Notes under the pieces: generated by a model
The model's input: the letters and a program-made list of their open reading frames with translations, nothing else
Database searches by the model: none
Told to the model about the DNA's origin: nothing
Origin: VAZQ01 sp035293945
GTDB lineage: Bacteria; Pseudomonadota; Alphaproteobacteria; Rhizobiales; Xanthobacteraceae
NCBI GenBank assembly: GCA_035293945.1
Contig: DATGLV010000022.1
Coordinates: 62,001-126,000, forward strand
Reading direction: 5' to 3'
Length of the DNA: 64,000 nt
Part shown: in pieces, positions 26,987-36,756 of the stretch
Position numbering within the stretch: the stretch's first letter is position 1
Layout: each line of letters starts with the position of its first letter
Program-made: the position numbers and the translations under genes

Positions 26987-27967
26987 CTACTCCGCCTTGA
27001 TGCCGGCCGCCTTGATGATCGGCCACCACTTCGCGGCTTCCGCGCGGTGGAAAGCTCCGAGCGCCTCCGGGGTGAGCTGATCGGGCGGGAAGATATCCTG
27101 CGCGATATCGGTGAGGCGCTTGCGCACAGTGGCATCGGCGAGCGCTGCCACCACCGCGGCGTTGAGCTTGGCGATGATCGGCTTGGGCGTATTCTTCGGC
27201 ACCCAGACCGCGTGCCAGAACGAGAAGTAGAAACCCGGCAGGCCGGCCTCGTCGACAGTCGGGATATCCGGCGCGACCGGAATTCGGCTCTTGGCGGTGA
27301 CCGCATAAGCGCGAATATTGCCGGAGGTTACTTGCGGCAGCGACACCGCCGGGGTGTCGAGCAGAATGTCGATCTGCCCGGCGACCAGATCCTGCATCGA
27401 CAAGCCGGCGCTGCGATACGGCACCATCTGCCAGTGCAGGCCAAGCGTGTTCTGCAGGAGGATGCCGGCGACGTGGCTCGGCGTGCCAATGCCGGAATTG
27501 CCTTCGGTGACCTTGTCGCCGTTGGCCTTGAGCCAGGCGACCAGCTCCTTCAAATCTTTTGCCGGCAGGCTCTTGCGGGAATCGATCAGGAACGGCTGAT
27601 TGGCGATGAGCGCAACCGGCTCGAAGTCGTTGATGATGTCGTATTGGAGCGAATAGATCGCTCCGTTCGCCATGTTGGTTCCCCACTGGCCGAGAATGAT
27701 GGTGTAGCCGTCGGGCGCCGAGCGGGCGGCGCGGCCGACCCCGATTGTGCCGCCGGCGCCGGTGACGTTTTCGACGATGACGGGCTGCCCCAGAGAGGCA
27801 CGCATGCCCTCGGCGACGATGCGGGCGATCACATCGGTCGAGCCGCCGGTCGCAAGCGGCACGATCATGGTGATCGGCCGCACCGGATAGTCTTGCGCGG
27901 CGGCAGGGCTGAGTCCGCTTAAGATTGCGGCTGAAAATGCGGCGATGGCGAAATTCGGCGCGCGCAT
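26987..27967 (-). CDS. TctC/Bug-type solute-binding protein 2
   Basis: A 326-residue periplasmic binding protein from the ATG at 27967, preceded by GGGAGAG. Signal peptide residues 1-25 end SPAAAQ, then DYPVRPITMIVPLATGGSTD, VENVTGAGG and RSAPDGYT follow, all typical of Bug proteins. No TctA or TctB gene adjoins it, and the neighbours are an unknown exported protein and a divergent DctP-like gene. It may share the TctAB at 21,181-23,196 or act with a distant permease. The longer upstream frame has no signal peptide. Confidence 0.9.
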   Translation of the reverse strand: MRAPNFAIAAFSAAILSGLSPAAAQDYPVRPITMIVPLATGGSTDVIARIVAEGMRASLGQPVIVENVTGAGGTIGVGRAARSAPDGYTIILGQWGTNMANGAIYSLQYDIINDFEPVALIANQPFLIDSRKSLPAKDLKELVAWLKANGDKVTEGNSGIGTPSHVAGILLQNTLGLHWQMVPYRSAGLSMQDLVAGQIDILLDTPAVSLPQVTSGNIRAYAVTAKSRIPVAPDIPTVDEAGLPGFYFSFWHAVWVPKNTPKPIIAKLNAAVVAALADATVRKRLTDIAQDIFPPDQLTPEALGAFHRAEAAKWWPIIKAAGIKAE

Positions 27968-28084
27968 GCGACTCTCCCGGATTAGCGTCCGACGGCCGGA
28001 GGCTACTTCATATTTGCCGGCATGGTCGAGTATAGAAGCAGCCGATTGTGCCAGCGCAAAGCGGGGGAGCATCCTTTGAGCGCC

Positions 28085-29011
28085 ATGAGCAAGCCGATTC
28101 AAATCCGCATGGGCGGCTATGGCCCTGCTACCACCGGCTTCAGCCTCGCGCTCAGGCGCATCGGCGACCGCTTGGCGGCGCGCTTCGGCGACGCCGTCGA
28201 TATCAAGTATGTCTGGAACATCATGGACCTCGGCTACCGGGCCGAAGACATTCTGTGGCTGGTCGAGCACGGATTACTCACGCTCGGTTATCAGTCGAGC
28301 AGCTATCTGACCGATCGCGTGCCTGAGCTCGGTTTTGTCGACCTGCCATTCCTGTTCGCCAACATTAAGGCGGCGCGTGCGGCGATCGACGGCGCGCTCG
28401 GGCAGCGGCTTGCCGATAGAATCGAGGAGCAGGTGAACTACCGCATCCTCGGCTTCTTCGAGAACGGCTTCCGCCATCTCTCGAACCGGCTGCGGGCGGT
28501 GCACCAGCCCTCCGATCTCGCCAACATGCGCATCCGCGTGCTGCCGAGCCGCATCCAGGCGCGCACCTTCGAGCTGTTGGGTGCCGTTCCCTTGCGGCTC
28601 GACCTGACCGAAGCCATCGCCATGATCAAAACGGCTGAGATCGACGCGCAGGAGAATCCCCTCACCAATACGGTCACGTACGGCGTTCACAAGTTCCACC
28701 GCTTCCACACGCTCTCCAACCACTTCTACATCTCGCGGCCGATCTTCCTCCATCGCACCGCGTTCGAGGCCTGGCCGGCCGAGTTGCAGGAGGAGATGCG
28801 TGCTGCGGTGCACGACGCGATCGCATTCCAGCGCGACCTGCACGAGCGCGAGGAGGAGGAGGCCCGCCACGCCATCGAGGCGGAAGGGTGCGAAGTGGTC
28901 GAGCTGACGGCCGATCAGCACGCGGCTTTTGCAGCCGCGGTGCAGCCGCTGTTACGCGAGGCGCGGATGGAGTATGGGGAGGAGTTGTTTGCTTTAGCCG
29001 GTGCCGGATGA
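28085..29011 (+). CDS. DctP-like TRAP binding protein without signal peptide
   Basis: A 308-residue protein with the DctP fold pattern: GYGPATTGFSLAL, DLPFLF, the ligand-Arg segment MRIRVLPSRI and the AQENPL segment. From the ATG at 28085 the domain starts within ten residues, and the earlier in-frame start at 28022 adds no hydrophobic leader. Export by Sec or Tat is therefore not predicted. No DctQM genes are near. It could be a cytoplasmic binding or sensor protein. Its stop overlaps the next start (ATGA). Confidence 0.75.
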   Translation: MSKPIQIRMGGYGPATTGFSLALRRIGDRLAARFGDAVDIKYVWNIMDLGYRAEDILWLVEHGLLTLGYQSSSYLTDRVPELGFVDLPFLFANIKAARAAIDGALGQRLADRIEEQVNYRILGFFENGFRHLSNRLRAVHQPSDLANMRIRVLPSRIQARTFELLGAVPLRLDLTEAIAMIKTAEIDAQENPLTNTVTYGVHKFHRFHTLSNHFYISRPIFLHRTAFEAWPAELQEEMRAAVHDAIAFQRDLHEREEEEARHAIEAEGCEVVELTADQHAAFAAAVQPLLREARMEYGEELFALAGAG

Positions 29012-29535
29012 TGCAAACCTCGGACATCATTGAGATCAAGGGCTCGCGCCTGAAGCTCACGGGCCTGTTTGCGCTAGGTGTGCTCATGACCGCCCTCTCC
29101 GCGGCGGTAGCGTTTGGCTCGGTCCCCGCGCGAGACGCCGTAGTCGGTTGGCTGGGCCTCCTATTCTCCGGTTACTGCACCGCGGTCCTCTTTCGGCGAT
29201 TGCTGATAGCGGATCGAGCGGTGCTGACGATTACGCCGAATGGCATAAGAGATATCCGTATTTCGACGGATTTCGTCCCCTGGAGCGGCATTTGTGACAT
29301 TACCAGTAGGCGAGTCCGCGGGCAAAGATTCATCGTGATCGGCGCTGATCCGGCGGTCGAACGACACCTCGCACTCACGGCTACCGCGAAATGGTCGAGA
29401 GGTCTTAATCACGTCCTCGGCCTCGACGGTCTTTGCATTTCGGCGACGGGGCTGCAGATCAATCACTATGCCTTGTTCAAGACATGCCTCACTTATTGGC
29501 AAGCCTCAGGTAGGCATCCTCAGACGCACAGCTGA
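29008..29535 (+). CDS. Two-helix membrane protein with PH-like domain
   Basis: A 175-residue protein. Two hydrophobic segments (about 15-40 and 48-68) are followed by a beta-rich soluble part (ITPNGIRDI, then a Trp-containing FVPWSGICDI strand). This resembles STM3941-type proteins with a PH-like fold. The ATG at 29008 overlaps the stop of the DctP-like gene by four bases, so they are co-translated. Function unknown. A start further upstream (28888) would overlap the neighbour extensively and is unlikely. Confidence 0.65.
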   Translation: MMQTSDIIEIKGSRLKLTGLFALGVLMTALSAAVAFGSVPARDAVVGWLGLLFSGYCTAVLFRRLLIADRAVLTITPNGIRDIRISTDFVPWSGICDITSRRVRGQRFIVIGADPAVERHLALTATAKWSRGLNHVLGLDGLCISATGLQINHYALFKTCLTYWQASGRHPQTHS

Positions 29536-29577
29536 AAAGTTGGGTGCCGAAGCAAGAAAATCAAACCGCAAATAGTC

Positions 29578-29700
29578 TTCCTGGTTGAGCCGGAAGCAGC
29601 GGCACCTGATCACTGATCATCGCGGCTTCTGATTTGGCGATACGAAATCCCGCTTGTGCCACAAGCGTTGCGAATCACTGCAAGCCGCGCGGGACGCGTG
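29578..29700 (-). pseudogene. Remnant of a methyltransferase 3' end
   Basis: On the minus strand this sequence encodes VPRGLQ, a TGA stop, FATLVAQAGFRIAKSE and AAMISDQV. It closely matches the C-terminus of the intact methyltransferase gene at 30587 (VPRGLEGFAPLAAQ and onward). It has an internal stop and a small upstream deletion, and no start or upstream domain is present. It is a decayed partial duplicate on the far side of the toxin-antitoxin pair. Confidence 0.8.
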
Positions 29701-29785
29701 TTAGCCGCGCCGGGGTACCGTGACGGCCTGGGCGCATCAGCCGAGATGCACCGCGGTGCCGCCGCTGCGGGAGGCACGATCAATA

Positions 29786-30229
29786 TCACACTGGTGTTGA
29801 CACTGACTTTCGCGCGCGAGACGACGCCTGGAAGGGATCGAGCACGGCCACTCCGGTGGGAGCAAAGTCCGATCCGTTGCGAGTCACCACAGTAAGCCCG
29901 TGCTCCAACGCCGTAGCCGCTATCATGAGATCGGCACTGTCATTGCCGAGGGCAGCGCTCAACGCGCCCCAACGGCGCGCCGTTCGCAGATCGAACGGGA
30001 GTACACGTTCGCCATAGAGCGACAATACCCGATCCAGCCAAACGGCAAGTGCGTTGGCAAAGCTCGGGTCCAACGTGCGCTGGCGGGAGATGCCACGTTC
30101 GATTTCGCCAACGCTAATGACGCTGAGAAAGAGATCAGAGGTCCGCTGACGTTCGAACCACGCAACGACGGTCGGACGGCGCTGCGGCCTCCGCAGCTCC
30201 GACAGAACCACAGTATCGATGAGGAACAT
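29786..30229 (-). CDS. vapC: PIN-domain toxin (VapC family)
   Basis: A 147-residue ribonuclease toxin of the VapC type. The PIN acidic residues are present: D5 in FLIDTVVLSE, E42 in VGEIERG, D100 in SADLMIAATA and D121 in GSDF. The protein is slightly longer than usual because of a C-terminal tail. Its ATG overlaps the antitoxin stop (TGATG), the normal arrangement for a VapBC operon, so translation is coupled. Activity is expected to be tRNA or rRNA cleavage, controlled by the upstream antitoxin. Confidence 0.92.
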   Translation of the reverse strand: MFLIDTVVLSELRRPQRRPTVVAWFERQRTSDLFLSVISVGEIERGISRQRTLDPSFANALAVWLDRVLSLYGERVLPFDLRTARRWGALSAALGNDSADLMIAATALEHGLTVVTRNGSDFAPTGVAVLDPFQASSRARKSVSTPV

Positions 30230-30486
30230 CAGACGTCGGAATCACGCATTCGCACGGAGGAGCGCGGAAACTCGCCACCATCCTGCGGCATCTCCAGCAA
30301 CAGATCGGCGAGGGAAGGCGCCTGAGCGCGCCCAAGCCCGCGAAGGCGCTCGTACTCCGACACGTCGAGCACGACCACGGCAGGCTTGCCGTGCTTGGTG
30401 ACCGTCTGCGGTGCACGCCGCGCCGCCTCGACGACCTCGCTGAACCGGTTCTTGGCGTCCTGAACCGACCAGTTGCGCTTGGCCAT
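30229..30486 (-). CDS. Phd/YefM-type antitoxin
   Basis: An 85-residue antitoxin. The N-terminal Phd fold includes NWSVQDAKNRFSEVVEAA and the strand PAVVVLDVSEYERL; the C-terminus is acidic and would wrap the PIN toxin. The ATG at 30486 has AAGGAA nine bases upstream. A second ATG at 30495 and an earlier one at 30552 are poorer. It likely represses its own promoter together with the toxin. The downstream toxin overlaps by one base. Confidence 0.9.
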   Translation of the reverse strand: MAKRNWSVQDAKNRFSEVVEAARRAPQTVTKHGKPAVVVLDVSEYERLRGLGRAQAPSLADLLLEMPQDGGEFPRSSVRMRDSDV

Positions 30487-30586
30487 ACGCGCCATTTCCT
30501 TGCTAGCCAGAACTTCTAGCCAGAATATGAGGACTCGGACCGGCCCCGTCAAGCCGCAACATCGCCCAAAAGGCGCTTTGGCTCGC

Positions 30587-31597
30587 TCAAACCGGCCGCA
30601 GCAGCACCTGATCGCTGATCATTGCGGCTTCCGATTTGGCGATGCGAAATCCGGCCTGTGCGGCGAGGGGCGCAAAACCCTCCAAGCCGCGTGGAACGAG
30701 CTTCAGACGCGTCGACGCAATGGACCGGCGCCGGGTTTGGTCGGCGCCGGTCACCGAGCCGGCGACAAGACGCGCGCCACCCGCACCCAGCACCTTGAGG
30801 TTGGCGATGATCGCCTGATCACTGCCATACTCGAACAGCGCGCCTTCGGAGGTCGCCGCGATTATCGCGTCTTTAGTCACTTGCTCGGCCAACAGGCGTT
30901 CCAGAAGCGACGGCTCATCCCAATCATAGGCTTGGTGCTGCATACCGATGGAAAGTCCGGCAAGGGGGCGGCCTTCGGCTTGCAGGGCCGCAAGCGCATT
31001 GGCACCGAAGAACGCACCGTCCGCAGAGGCATCGAGCACCAAGATGGAAATCGGCCTGTCGAGCACCTCCGGGCGGTCGCGGCGAAGAAATATCAGCGCA
31101 TTGATGCTGTCGAGCGCCGGACCGCCGCCGATGTTGATCAGGCTCAAAGGCGCGCTCGCCGGCGCTGCGGGAAGCTCCTCAGTGAGTGCATCCGCCACAA
31201 GCCGCGCGACCTGGAACATGCGTAGGCGAACCAGTGGAACATGCGATGAAGCTGCGAAGCGATGATCCATCGGCGTGTCATAGGGCGGCACCAGATTGTC
31301 CGGCCCAAGCTTCATTACGTAAGTGCTGATAGCGTCGAGATATCCGGTTTCCGAGCTGAACAGCGCGTCGACGAGCCGGGACTGCCGCGCCGCCGAACGG
31401 AGCATCATGCGCATGATGAACTTCGGAATGTGGCGCCGCCGGCGCTCGCCATCGACGAACTCTTGATAAAGCTCGCGCACCGCGGCCGCATCGTTCGGCA
31501 CCGCGAAGCGCGGATTGGTGAGGTCGATCACCGGGAGATCGAAGCCCTCGCGGGTCTTCGCAAGAATAAGGCTGTCAGGAGGCTGCGTCATGGTCAT
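30587..31597 (-). CDS. SAM-dependent methyltransferase-like protein
   Basis: About 336 residues from the ATG at 31597 (another ATG two codons later). The first 150 residues are helical and family-specific. The Rossmann part has motif I LINIGGGPALD and an acidic end to strand 2 (ILVLDASADG). The late AAMISDQVLLRP strand is preserved. It starts 21 bases after the ABC-2 permease on the same strand, suggesting an operon in which a modified small molecule is exported. Substrate unknown. A partial duplicate of its 3' end lies beyond the toxin-antitoxin genes. Confidence 0.78.
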   Translation of the reverse strand: MTMTQPPDSLILAKTREGFDLPVIDLTNPRFAVPNDAAAVRELYQEFVDGERRRRHIPKFIMRMMLRSAARQSRLVDALFSSETGYLDAISTYVMKLGPDNLVPPYDTPMDHRFAASSHVPLVRLRMFQVARLVADALTEELPAAPASAPLSLINIGGGPALDSINALIFLRRDRPEVLDRPISILVLDASADGAFFGANALAALQAEGRPLAGLSIGMQHQAYDWDEPSLLERLLAEQVTKDAIIAATSEGALFEYGSDQAIIANLKVLGAGGARLVAGSVTGADQTRRRSIASTRLKLVPRGLEGFAPLAAQAGFRIAKSEAAMISDQVLLRPV

Positions 31598-31617
31598 GCG
31601 CACCCGCCTGCCGGGCT

Positions 31618-32375
31618 TCAGCTCTTGAGCCGATAGCCGGTCTTGAAGATCCACCATACCACGGCGAGGCAAACGATCAGGAACACCGCCGTCATCGCAA
31701 GGCTCACACCCACGCTCACGTCGGCGATCTCGTAGAAGCTCCAGCGGAACCCGCTGATGAGATAGACGACCGGGTTGAACAGCGTCACGGTCTGCCAAAC
31801 CGGCGGCAGCACGCTGATCGAATAGAAGCTGCCGCCCAGGAATGTCAGCGGCGAGATGATGAGCAGCGGCACGATCTGCAGCTTCTCGAACCCATCGGCC
31901 CAGATGCCGATAATGAAGCCGAGCAGGCTGAAGGTCACGGCGGTCAGCACCAGGAACGCCAGCATCCAGAACGGGTGGACGATACGCAGCGGCACGAACA
32001 GCGCGGCGGTGGCGAGAATGATCACCCCCAATATGATCGACTTGCTGGCGGCCGCCCCCACATAGCCGAGCACGATCTCGAAGAACGACACCGGCGCGGA
32101 CAGGAGCTCGTAGATGGTGCCGGTGAAGCGCGGAAAATAGATGCCGAAGGAAGCGTTGGCGACGCTCTGCGTCAGCAGCGTGAGCATGATGAGGCCCGGC
32201 ACGATGAAGAGCCCGTAGGGGACGCCCTCGATCTCGGTGATGCGCGAGCCCATGGCGGCACCGAACACCACGAAATAAAGCGAGGTGGAAATCACCGGCG
32301 ACACGATGCTCTGCGCCAGCGTGCGCCCGGTGCGCGCCATTTCGAACTTGTAGATTGCGCGGACGGCTCGCAGGT

Positions 32376-32379
<4 letters not shown>
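31618..32379 (-). CDS. ABC-2 type exporter permease
   Basis: A 253-residue membrane protein with six hydrophobic segments and the ABC-2 pattern (GTIYELLSAPVSFFEIVLGY). This is the class used by NodJ, drug and polysaccharide exporters. Its start overlaps the ATPase stop (32376-32379), a reliable sign of a two-gene transporter. A methyltransferase gene follows after 21 bases. Substrate unknown. Confidence 0.9.
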
Positions 32380-33302
<923 letters not shown>

Positions 33303-33628
33303 GATCGAGATGAAGCTAAGACAAATCGAGGACGGGTCTTAGAGGGGCCGTGACGAGGCGTCAAATGCACATTCAGGACGCCTTCCGCAAGCCCGGGTCG
33401 CGACCCGGACCAGCGATGGAGCACGCATTTGTGCTCCTGCTGCGCCCCGGCAACCCTTGACGCGCTTGCCTTTGGCGCCGATAGTTTGCCGTGGATTCAG
33501 TCGCACTTGCGACCGCCGATCCGACGGCATGCGCGCCGAACGAATAACCAACATGAATAACCAACAAGTCGCGTAGGGAAGCCCAACAGCGACAGCGAAG
33601 ATGCAAGATCGCACAAGAGGGAAGTTTC
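33303..33628. other. Divergent intergenic region
   Basis: This region separates the minus-strand ABC operon from the plus-strand molybdenum hydroxylase operon and must contain both promoters. A good Shine-Dalgarno (AGAGGGAAG) ends it at the plus-strand gene. No gene, clear promoter pair or terminator could be assigned. Confidence 0.4.
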
Positions 33629-34264
33629 ATGGCGAAATTCACCCGCAGGAACTTCATCAAAGCGAGCGTGGCCACCGGCATTGCGGCGGGCGCCGTGGCA
33701 GCCCCGGCGGTGGTGTCGCCGTTCCGCCGCAGCGTGCTGGCGACCGGAGCAGCATCGGCCGCGCCGCTGCCGAACGCGATCACCAGCATGGCGACCACGC
33801 TCAATCTCAACGGCAGCGCTCACACGGTCGAGCATGAGGCGCGCACGACGCTCTGGGAGGTGATCTCCGAGAAGATCGGGCTCACCGGCACGGTGCGCAG
33901 CTGCAATCGCGCGACCTGCGGGGTGTGCACCGTGGTGATCGACGGCACGCCACATTATTCATGTCACATGCTGGCGTTTGAGGCGGCCGAGAAACCGATC
34001 CTCACCGTGGAGGGGTTGGCCGTGGGCGACAAGCTCGCGCCGATCCAGGAAATCGGCATCCGCAACATGGCAGCCGATTGCGGCTACTGCACCGCCGGCT
34101 GGCTCACCGTCGCCAAGACCTTCCTCGACAAAAATCCGAACCCAACCGAGGAAGAGATCAAAGACGCGCTTGCCGGTCACCTGTGCCGTTGCTCGGCCTA
34201 TGCGGGCATCATCAAGACCGTGCAGGACACTGCGGCCTATAACCGCGGGGAGGCGACCCTATGA
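33629..34264 (+). CDS. Tat-exported 2Fe-2S subunit of a molybdenum hydroxylase
   Basis: A 211-residue small subunit of the xanthine oxidase family. It carries a Tat signal (RRNFIKASVA at 6-15, long hydrophobic core). The plant-type ferredoxin cluster uses C92, C97, C100 and C112, and the second cluster uses C151, C154, C186 and C188. All eight ligands are present. The Tat leader is only on this subunit, as in E. coli PaoA, so the assembled complex would be exported by hitchhiking. Its stop overlaps the large subunit start (ATGA). Confidence 0.93.
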   Translation: MAKFTRRNFIKASVATGIAAGAVAAPAVVSPFRRSVLATGAASAAPLPNAITSMATTLNLNGSAHTVEHEARTTLWEVISEKIGLTGTVRSCNRATCGVCTVVIDGTPHYSCHMLAFEAAEKPILTVEGLAVGDKLAPIQEIGIRNMAADCGYCTAGWLTVAKTFLDKNPNPTEEEIKDALAGHLCRCSAYAGIIKTVQDTAAYNRGEATL

Positions 34265-36756
34265 GCTACAAGATCGAGCCGACCCTCGGGGATGCCAAGA
34301 TCATCACGCTGCCGATGGTGCGTAACTTCTCGACCGGCGGCGGCTATGGTCCCGGCGACACGCTGGTCGAGGGCGACCGCAAGATCGTCACGCAGAAATG
34401 GCAGGGCCATCCGCCGGTCGATCTGCAAATCATCGGCAGGCCGCAGGCGCCACTGCGCGAAGTGGTCGAGCCGCGCTTCCGCGGGACCGCCGAGTTCGCG
34501 CCGCGGGTTCGCCTGCCAGGCATGCTCTATATCAAGTTCCTGCGCAGCCCCTATCCGCGCGCGGCGATCCGCAGCCTCGATACCGCCAAAGCCGAGAAGA
34601 TGCCGGGCGTGCATTATGTGCTCACTTATCGCAACGCGCCCAAGACCAATCCGCTGCAGATCGAATTGATGCTGCAGGGCGAGATCGTCGCCATGGTGGC
34701 GGCGGAGACCGAGGATCAGGCCGAAGACGCGGTCGAGGCGATCGCGGTCGACTATCTCGACCTGCCGTCTGTTCCAACTCTCGCGGTCGCCGAATCCGAG
34801 GACGCGCCGGACATCCGCGAGGGCAAAGGCAATCTTCTGCAGATGCCGGCCAACAATCCCAATCACCAAGCCGGCGCGAGCGCGCGCTGGCATCATGGCG
34901 ATATCGACAAGGGTTTTGCCGAATCGGCGATTGTGCGCGAGTTCTCCTACTATTTCGGCGGCAGCCGCATCGTGCCGATGCAACCCTTCAGCGGGGTCGC
35001 CATGTGGGAGGGCGATAAGCTCACATTCTGGGGCCATGGGCAGGACATCTATCCGTCACGCGAGTTCCTCGCGGGCTGGCTCGGCATTGACAAGGACAAC
35101 ATCCATTTCATCGACAAATGGAATGGCGGCACGTTCGGCGGCTTCGGGGTGCGCGGCACGCCGTTCTGGGGACTGGTCGCGCATATCGCCCGCGAGACCG
35201 GGCGACCCGTCAAGGCCATGCTGACCAAGGCCGAAGAGCTTTATCACATCATGCACAAGCCGGAGACCTTGTCGAAGTTCAAGGTGGGCTTGACGCAGGA
35301 TGGACGGATTCACGCGCTCCGCTACGAGATCCATATGATTGCCGGGTTCACTGACCAGCTGCCGCCGCATGTGGCAAGCGAGGTCTCGAAGAACCAGCTG
35401 GAGCTCTACACCGCGCGCGTCCCGCATTGGGAACAGGTGTCCTACGCCTACAAGAGCAACACCCCGATGATCGGCTGCAATCGCAGCTGCACCCAGCAGG
35501 AGGTGAAGTGGGCGTTCGAGAACCTGGCTGACGAGCTCGCCGAGATCGCCGGCCTCGATCCGGTCGAGTTCCGTCTCCGCAACGTGGCCCAGCCCGGCGA
35601 CCGGCTCGCTCCGGCGACAGACTGGCACACGGAGATGAAGAAGCCGGAGCTTGAGAACGGCGCCCTGACCTATGACTGCTTCGCCTCCGTCGAGGTGCTG
35701 CAGGAAGGCGCCAAGGCATTCGGCTGGGACAAGCGCAATCCCAAGCCGGGAAGCATGCCGGGACGCTTCAAGCGCGGCATGGGCCTTGGCATGTCGCAGC
35801 ATCATCCGGGCTCGCTCTCTTATCATGAAGGGGAAGCGGCGTTCAAAACCGAGCGCGGCATTCTCTGGGGCGCCGACGTCGAGATGGATCCGACCGGTCG
35901 GGTGATCCTGCGCAGCGCGCTGCCCGACAGCGGCACCAATCACGATACCGGCATGGCGATCTTGATCGCCGAGATGCTGGGCATCAGTGACATCGATCAC
36001 ATCAAGCTGATGTGGGGCGACTCGGACACCGCCCCCAAGACCGATCAATGGGCCGCCGGCCGCACCTGCACGGTGCAGGGCGGCTGCGCGCTGGTCGCGG
36101 CCAAGAAGCTGCGGACGGAGCTTATCAATCGCGCGGCCGGAAAGCTCGGCATCGATGCCGGTCAGCTCGATCTCCGCGACAGCGTGGTTCGCGTGAAGGA
36201 CGATCCGAGCAAATCGATCCACGCGTCCGAGCTTCTGAATGGTGCTTCGCTCAAGATGCACGGCGAGGTCATGGCGGTGCAGGGCCGCTCGCTCTCCAAG
36301 GGCGTGGGCGCTTGCTTCGTCGAGGTCGAGGTTGATACCTGGACCGGGCAGTTCAGGGTGCTGCGCGTGGTCTATGCACACGACACCGGCAAGGTAATCA
36401 ACCCGTTCGTGGCGGTCAGCGACATGGAGGGCTCGTTCATGCAGAGCTTCCAGGTGGCGACCAACTCGATCCCGTACGACAAGGAATTTCCCGGGCAGAT
36501 GCACAACAGCATCGCCTTCCTGTCGTTCCCGATCCCGACCATCATGGAATTCCCCGAGGAGATCAGCCAGGTCTTCATCGAGAGCCTCGAGCCGCGCTGG
36601 TTCTATGGGTACAAGGGGTTCAGCGAGACCAGCATCGGCTCGGTGCCGGGCGCGATCGGCAATGCAATCTACAATGCCATCGGGGTGCGCGTGAGCCACC
36701 CGATCAGCGCCGAGCGAATTCTGATGGCGCTGAAGAAACAGCGGGAGGCGGTCTGA
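34261..36756 (+). CDS. Molybdopterin-binding large subunit (complete three-subunit enzyme)
   Basis: An 831-residue catalytic subunit of the xanthine oxidase family. The two aldehyde-oxidase domains contain the GGTFGGFGVRGTP cofactor loop near residue 285. The segment MIGCNRSC lies where CoxL-like proteins bind the metal site. A GYKGFSETSIG motif near residue 785 supplies the catalytic Glu. The sequence is divergent from CO dehydrogenase, and the substrate (an aldehyde, N-heterocycle or other C-H bond) cannot be read. Overlaps with both neighbours show tight coupling of the S, L and M subunits. Confidence 0.92.
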   Translation: MSYKIEPTLGDAKIITLPMVRNFSTGGGYGPGDTLVEGDRKIVTQKWQGHPPVDLQIIGRPQAPLREVVEPRFRGTAEFAPRVRLPGMLYIKFLRSPYPRAAIRSLDTAKAEKMPGVHYVLTYRNAPKTNPLQIELMLQGEIVAMVAAETEDQAEDAVEAIAVDYLDLPSVPTLAVAESEDAPDIREGKGNLLQMPANNPNHQAGASARWHHGDIDKGFAESAIVREFSYYFGGSRIVPMQPFSGVAMWEGDKLTFWGHGQDIYPSREFLAGWLGIDKDNIHFIDKWNGGTFGGFGVRGTPFWGLVAHIARETGRPVKAMLTKAEELYHIMHKPETLSKFKVGLTQDGRIHALRYEIHMIAGFTDQLPPHVASEVSKNQLELYTARVPHWEQVSYAYKSNTPMIGCNRSCTQQEVKWAFENLADELAEIAGLDPVEFRLRNVAQPGDRLAPATDWHTEMKKPELENGALTYDCFASVEVLQEGAKAFGWDKRNPKPGSMPGRFKRGMGLGMSQHHPGSLSYHEGEAAFKTERGILWGADVEMDPTGRVILRSALPDSGTNHDTGMAILIAEMLGISDIDHIKLMWGDSDTAPKTDQWAAGRTCTVQGGCALVAAKKLRTELINRAAGKLGIDAGQLDLRDSVVRVKDDPSKSIHASELLNGASLKMHGEVMAVQGRSLSKGVGACFVEVEVDTWTGQFRVLRVVYAHDTGKVINPFVAVSDMEGSFMQSFQVATNSIPYDKEFPGQMHNSIAFLSFPIPTIMEFPEEISQVFIESLEPRWFYGYKGFSETSIGSVPGAIGNAIYNAIGVRVSHPISAERILMALKKQREAV

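Noticed and set aside
35056..36699. Minus-strand open frame of 547 codons
   Set aside because: It is antisense to the molybdopterin large subunit and has no recognisable family.
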